A stretch of 8,229 bases of DNA, taken from Acidobacteriota bacterium. Its GTDB lineage: Bacteria; Acidobacteriota; Terriglobia; UBA7540. The notes under the pieces are model-generated. The model was not told where the DNA came from, searched no databases, and saw only the letters and a program-made list of their open reading frames with translations. Every line of letters starts with the position of its first letter. The stretch's first letter is position 1. Shown here piece after piece: positions 5,143 through 8,229 of this stretch. Both the position numbers and the translations under genes were made by a program. The stretch lies in the NCBI GenBank assembly GCA_021827245.1, contig JAKAWN010000310.1, positions 1-8,229 on the forward strand, read 5' to 3'.

Positions 5143-8010
5143 TCATGATTCCTTACGTGGGCATCCGTACATCTGGATCCCTTCACCGCCAAAGTCACTC
5201 CAGCCTGCCCAGCTACCGCCGGCATTCTGTTGCCAGTCCGACCAAACATCTTGGTTCTGGCCAGTCCCAAACAGTTGTATCCGGCCGTCTGCGGTATTCC
5301 CCACTACCAATTGAGGATCTATATTGCCTCCGCCTAAGTCTTGCCAGTGCCCCCATCTCCCGCCGGGTGTTTGTTGGGAGATGCTCCACACATCTCCCCC
5401 ATGATGGTTCTTGCAGAAGCCACTTGCGTTATTCCATCCGCCCTGACCGCGAGTCCAAACTCCGAAGACTGCCAGTCTGCCGTCCGCTTGCTGGCCTACG
5501 ACAAAGCCGGGGCCGATATTCACTCCACTCAAATCCCGCCATTCATCCCACATGCCGCCGGGTGTTTGTTGGGAAATGTACCAGACATGCAAGTCGGGAC
5601 CGATTCCAAAAAGCTCCAGGCGTCCGTCCAGATTTCTCGCAACAGCAAGCCTGGGATTTATCCGTTCTACTTCGCGAAAATCTTCTCCATTGTCATTTCT
5701 GTGCCAACCATCCCCCGGGGCGCCGGAGTTGGTTTGATCTCCACGAAGAGCGGACCATCCATTCCACCCGCCGCTTGCGGTCTGTCCGTTATCCCAGACA
5801 TTCCCGTTGTCATCTACGCCAAATATCTCCAGCAGTCCGTTGAGATTCTGTCCGACTACAAAACCCGGCTGGATTTGTTCTCCACTCAGATCCGTCCAAT
5901 TGGACCAACCGACACCGGGCGCGTTCTGACTGGCAAACCATACATCTCCATTATTTCCGATGCCGAAGACGCTGAGGCTACCATCGGCATTATTGGCAGC
6001 ATGAAGATCGGTCATGCCCGCGCTGCTGCTGCCCATGTCGATCCAGGAACTCCATTTGCCCCCCGGTATCAGCTGGTAGCTGTAGTAAACGTCTCCCGTT
6101 GTGCCGGGAATAAATACTTCCAATGTGTTGTCCAGATTCTTCACGACTGCCGGACCGCCTTTGGACTGGATTCCTCCCTGCTGATCCACCCAGCCATTCC
6201 AGTTACTCAAAGGACTATTTGGAACATCGGCGGCGATTTGCGAATCATACCAGTTGTCGCCATTCATGCCAGTCCCGAATACTTCCAGCGCGCCATTCTG
6301 GTTGATTTGAATGGGCCCCGCATAATTGCTGGCGGCGTGAATCTTCAGCACCGCCGCAGTCGTGGCTTGAACGGTCGCTGTGCAGCTACCTTGAAGGTCA
6401 GGGGCCAAAGGCGTCCAGGTCCCCTCCCAGCGTGCATTGTTGGCGATGGTTGCCCCTCCCAGCGTTGCTGTCATCAATCCAGCGTTGCCAGGGTCGCCGT
6501 CGGTCAGCACCATGGACGCGCAACTCGCCGCCGTAAAGCCCTTGGGCTGAATGCTCACTACGGCATCGGTCGAGTCATTCGTAGTACTGTGCGTTTTATT
6601 GACGATGGTCACATAAAGGTCCTGCGCCTCGCCGACCGCATAGGCAGTGATGTTCAGATTGTTCGAATTAGAAATCTCAATCGGCTCCACGTAGCCGTGT
6701 CCCCCCAGATCGAACGCTTTTATCCCATAACCTTTCGGTGCGGTCTGCCAATTTCCGCAGATCTGGCACAGAAAAGGAGTGGGGTTAGGATCAGGCACGA
6801 TAGTGTCCGTTAATATCCAGGGATTGTTCTCGAAATTGACGCCTTCGGCGCCATGCTGGGCCCACCACTGCATGTAATCCAGTGCCCATAGCGCCGAGGC
6901 ATAGCTATTGCTCGCGCCCGCACGCCCACCTAGATAGGCGTTCGATTCGGTGATCCGATAGGGCACGCCCAACGCCAATTCCGGCGCCAGGTTATTGGTA
7001 TAGAGCCATGGGTAAGGCGTGTAGGTGGTTGTCTTACCATCTCCCGCGCCGCTGGGTTGAGTAGCTATCGCAGTACCGTCAACCCAGTCCGACGACAACA
7101 TATTGTCTATCGCTTGCTGGACGGTTGTCGTCCCAAGGTTTCCACCGACATAATAGTGCTGGAGCGCAGCCTTGAAAAGCGGCGAACCGTTGCCATTCAC
7201 CGCACCTTTCTCCGCCTCGGCCAAAGCCTGCGTCCAGGATATGCCGGAGCTCTCGTTCGGAGTGTAAGTTAGCTTGCTATACGCTCCTGTATCCGGACCG
7301 GAGAAGGTTGCCCCGGGCGCAGAGCTGACAATGCTATTGACGAATTTCCGCCACTTGGCGAGGTAGGACGAGAACGCCGTGCCCGCTGTCGAGCTGCTGC
7401 CGATAGGTGCGGTTTCATAGACCGAAGGATCGTCGATGTGTAAATTGAAAGAAGTTCCCGTGCAGCCTGTCGGATAAACGCAGGTACATCCGCTCTTAGT
7501 GCAATAGGTATGGGCGCTATGAAAGTCGGTTTCATTGTCGAGGGCAAAACTGTAAAGATTGGCTCGGTAGTGATCTAAAATATAAGCCGCGTTGGTGGCG
7601 TCGGATACTTCGTTACCGTTCAGCAAATCAGACGAAAAAATAATCTTCAGGTTGTCGGCTGCGGCGAAGCTGAATAACTCATCTATATCCGCAAAAGCTG
7701 GAGCGGGCTGAGGATGTACTCCGCCTGAACTGCCTATACGAAGATTTCTGATGCCGAGGTTTTGGAACAGGGTAAGGACCTCTGGGTTGGTTGTTGGATC
7801 GAATAAATAGCCTCTTACTCTATATTGGCCAGGTCTTACGTTTTGTACGCTAAAGGCCAGCCCACTAAAATCAAGCGGAATCGCATAGCCGTGAGAGGTT
7901 GTGGTGACAGTTACGGTAATCGGAGCAGTCGGCCTCGACTGCGTCAACGCAGACCCGACCAAAAAGCACACTAGACAGACCAGAGTCGAAATTCCCTTTG
8001 TCATTGTCAT
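5143..8010 (-). CDS. GH79-like glycoside hydrolase with C-terminal seven-bladed PLL-like propeller
   Basis: This 955-residue exported protein has a Sec signal peptide (MTMTKG, then a hydrophobic run to about A21; cleavage near T23-Q24). Residues about 40-425 resemble the GH79 (beta-glucuronidase/heparanase-type) TIM barrel. LDFSGLAFSV and LGIRNLRIGSSG lie early in it. The acid/base motif is DNETD with E160, and the nucleophile motif is RITESNAYLGG with E355, followed by ASALWALDYMQWWAQHGAEGVNF. Residues about 430-560 fit the small GH79 C-terminal beta domain, ending TAAVLKIHA. Residues 566-943 form seven PLL-like propeller blades, a carbohydrate-binding module type. Four cysteines (170, 175, 177, 183) cluster just after the acid/base motif. 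The ATG at 8010 is supported by AAGGGGG upstream; a second ATG two codons later is possible. It lies between a lectin-tailed paralogue and the GH92 gene, probably in one operon. The GH79 clan assignment is fairly sure; beta-glucuronidase activity is inferred. Confidence 0.82.
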   Translation of the reverse strand: MTMTKGISTLVCLVCFLVGSALTQSRPTAPITVTVTTTSHGYAIPLDFSGLAFSVQNVRPGQYRVRGYLFDPTTNPEVLTLFQNLGIRNLRIGSSGGVHPQPAPAFADIDELFSFAAADNLKIIFSSDLLNGNEVSDATNAAYILDHYRANLYSFALDNETDFHSAHTYCTKSGCTCVYPTGCTGTSFNLHIDDPSVYETAPIGSSSTAGTAFSSYLAKWRKFVNSIVSSAPGATFSGPDTGAYSKLTYTPNESSGISWTQALAEAEKGAVNGNGSPLFKAALQHYYVGGNLGTTTVQQAIDNMLSSDWVDGTAIATQPSGAGDGKTTTYTPYPWLYTNNLAPELALGVPYRITESNAYLGGRAGASNSYASALWALDYMQWWAQHGAEGVNFENNPWILTDTIVPDPNPTPFLCQICGNWQTAPKGYGIKAFDLGGHGYVEPIEISNSNNLNITAYAVGEAQDLYVTIVNKTHSTTNDSTDAVVSIQPKGFTAASCASMVLTDGDPGNAGLMTATLGGATIANNARWEGTWTPLAPDLQGSCTATVQATTAAVLKIHAASNYAGPIQINQNGALEVFGTGMNGDNWYDSQIAADVPNSPLSNWNGWVDQQGGIQSKGGPAVVKNLDNTLEVFIPGTTGDVYYSYQLIPGGKWSSWIDMGSSSAGMTDLHAANNADGSLSVFGIGNNGDVWFASQNAPGVGWSNWTDLSGEQIQPGFVVGQNLNGLLEIFGVDDNGNVWDNGQTASGGWNGWSALRGDQTNSGAPGDGWHRNDNGEDFREVERINPRLAVARNLDGRLELFGIGPDLHVWYISQQTPGGMWDEWRDLSGVNIGPGFVVGQQADGRLAVFGVWTRGQGGWNNASGFCKNHHGGDVWSISQQTPGGRWGHWQDLGGGNIDPQLVVGNTADGRIQLFGTGQNQDVWSDWQQNAGGSWAGWSDFGGEGIQMYGCPRKES
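5174..5253 (-). repeat. 80-bp repeat, copy 1 (C-terminal blade of the GH79-like gene)
   Basis: This stretch matches 8150-8229 at 72 of 80 positions by direct alignment without gaps. It encodes most of the last propeller blade, QDVWSDWQQNAGG followed by SWAGWSDFGG. The matching copy is the end of the upstream gene, so the repeat reflects tandem paralogous genes and not a mobile element. Confidence 0.9.
5182..6315 (-). repeat. Seven tandem PLL-like propeller blades (coding repeat)
   Basis: Seven copies of a roughly 45-residue unit cover residues 566-943 of the GH79-like protein. The shared core is a short strand, D/N-G-x-L-E-V-F-G, then G-x-x-G-D-V-W, Q-x-x-x-G-G-x-W and x-W-x-D-L-G-G. Approximate blade limits are 566-613, 619-660, 664-710, 711-757, 784-829, 830-894 and 895-943. 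Seven blades is the number found in the fucose- and O-methyl-sugar-binding lectin PLL from Photorhabdus. Blade 5 is preceded by an insertion of about 26 residues (758-783), and blade 6 contains one of about 22 (851-872). An identical 20-nt stretch in blades 5 and 6 (5555-5574 and 5360-5379, encoding the SQQTPGG region) suggests fairly recent duplication or conversion between these blades. Confidence 0.85.
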
Positions 8011-8023
8011 TGCAGTCCCCCTT

Positions 8024-8047
8024 CCGATTTCACCCGAAGGTGATCGG
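8024..8047 (-). promoter_or_regulatory. UUCG-capped hairpin just upstream of the GH79-like gene's Shine-Dalgarno
   Basis: Read on the minus strand, CCGAT CACC TTCG GGTG AA ATCGG folds into two stacked stems (5 and 4 bp) with a two-base bulge and a C(UUCG)G tetraloop, which is exceptionally stable in RNA. Its 3' side ends about 13 nt before the ATG at 8010 and directly abuts the purine-rich Shine-Dalgarno AAGGGGG. It has no U-run, so it is not a standard terminator. It may insulate or tune translation initiation. Confidence 0.5.
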
Positions 8048-8069
8048 ATTGCTCTACAGCGATAAGCGG

Positions 8070-8123
8070 TTTGTAGATAGGCGGATGGAAAAACTCCACT
8101 ACTTCCCGCCCATCGCCTACAAA
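8070..8123 (-). other. Long imperfect inverted repeat in the gap between the two lectin-tailed genes
   Basis: On the minus strand, TTTGTA + GATGGGCGG pairs with CCGCCTATC + TACAAA. The result is 9 bp (one G-U) plus 6 bp, separated by a 3-nt bulge on one side, around a 21-nt loop that itself contains TGGA/TCCA. It begins 4 nt after the upstream gene's stop codon. No T-run follows, so intrinsic termination is doubtful. An mRNA processing or 3'-end protecting structure between two co-transcribed genes is an alternative. Confidence 0.45.
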
Positions 8124-8127
8124 ATGT

Positions 8128-8229
8128 TTATGGTTGGCCGGGATAGAATTTGATCCCTTTACCGCCAAAGTCATTCCAGCCTGCCCAGCCACCGCCGGCA
8201 TTCTGTTGCCAATCGGACCAGACATCCTG
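8128..8229 (-). CDS. C-terminal end of a second PLL-like propeller-tailed protein (cut by window edge)
   Basis: The minus strand reads 33 codons and a TAA stop (8128-8130), entering from outside the window in frame. The residues, QDVWSDWQQNAGG followed by GWAGWNDFGGKGIKFYPGQP, match the last propeller blade of the neighbouring 955-residue protein almost exactly (QDVWSDWQQNAGG, SWAGWSDFGGEGI). Only the final tail differs. It is therefore the end of a tandem paralogue or of another protein sharing the same lectin tail. The catalytic part is not visible. It ends 117 bp before the GH79-like start on the same strand, so read-through into that gene is likely. A 72-residue frame on the same strand (8007-8225) is a shadow of this end. 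Confidence 0.85.
   Translation of the reverse strand, partial: QDVWSDWQQNAGGGWAGWNDFGGKGIKFYPGQP
8150..8229 (-). repeat. 80-bp repeat, copy 2 (end of the upstream lectin-tailed gene)
   Basis: This is the partner of 5174-5253, with 8 mismatches in 80 bp, and it lies 2976 bp away. The repeat probably continues past the right edge of the window. Because the two copies are in direct orientation, they could support recombination that deletes the gene between them. Confidence 0.88.

Noticed and set aside
5341..6813. A 490-residue open frame on the plus strand opposite the GH79-like gene
   Set aside because: It lies fully antisense to a gene with clear GH79 and propeller motifs, and its translation shows no recognisable domain. 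Its length follows from the repetitive composition of the opposite strand.
8007..8225. A 72-residue minus-strand frame before the GH79-like gene
   Set aside because: It reads the lectin-tail end in a different frame from the one that matches the neighbouring propeller blade, then crosses the structured gap. The in-frame tail at 8128-8229 explains the sequence better.
5174..8229. The 80-bp direct repeats as ends of a mobile element
   Set aside because: Both copies encode the same propeller blade in frame at gene ends, and no transposase or integrase is present between them.

Overview
The window looks like accessory carbohydrate-degradation DNA from a soil bacterium. Acidobacteriota (Terriglobia/Acidobacteriaceae type) is my best guess. 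It rests on the combination of large exported glycoside hydrolases, a lectin-type propeller tail, moderate GC and LacI-type operators; no taxonomic marker gene is present, so this is inference only. I see no RNA gene, CRISPR array, insertion sequence or phage gene.

Layout. At the left edge lies the first third or so of a LysR-type regulator's helix-turn-helix domain, on the minus strand and running out of the window (1-113). A regulatory intergenic region follows (114-495). It holds a good sigma-70 promoter, two matching LacI-type operator sequences 157 bp apart, and a perfect 7-bp inverted repeat that could be the LysR site. This promoter drives a plus-strand gene (496-2691) for a Tat-exported TIM-barrel glycosidase-like protein of the DUF6259 type. 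Convergent with it, on the minus strand, is a run of three genes read from right to left: the last codons of a lectin-tailed gene (8128-8229), a 955-residue GH79-like enzyme with a C-terminal seven-bladed PLL-like propeller (5143-8010), and a GH92 alpha-mannosidase (2740-5091). The gaps in this run are 117 and 51 bp, with no convincing internal promoter, so it is probably one transcript.

How the genes may work together. All three full-length enzymes carry export signals (one Tat, two Sec). A GH79-like beta-glucuronidase fold next to a GH92 alpha-mannosidase suggests attack on a glycan with uronic-acid-decorated alpha-mannose, such as a fungal glucuronoxylomannan or related mannan. The PLL-like propeller would anchor the enzyme to the glycan. 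This substrate assignment is inference.

The most unusual points are the GH79-like/PLL propeller fusion with a neighbouring paralogue that has almost the same C-terminus, the cysteine-rich loop directly after the acid/base motif of the GH79-like domain, and the paired operators about 15 helical turns apart around the promoter.
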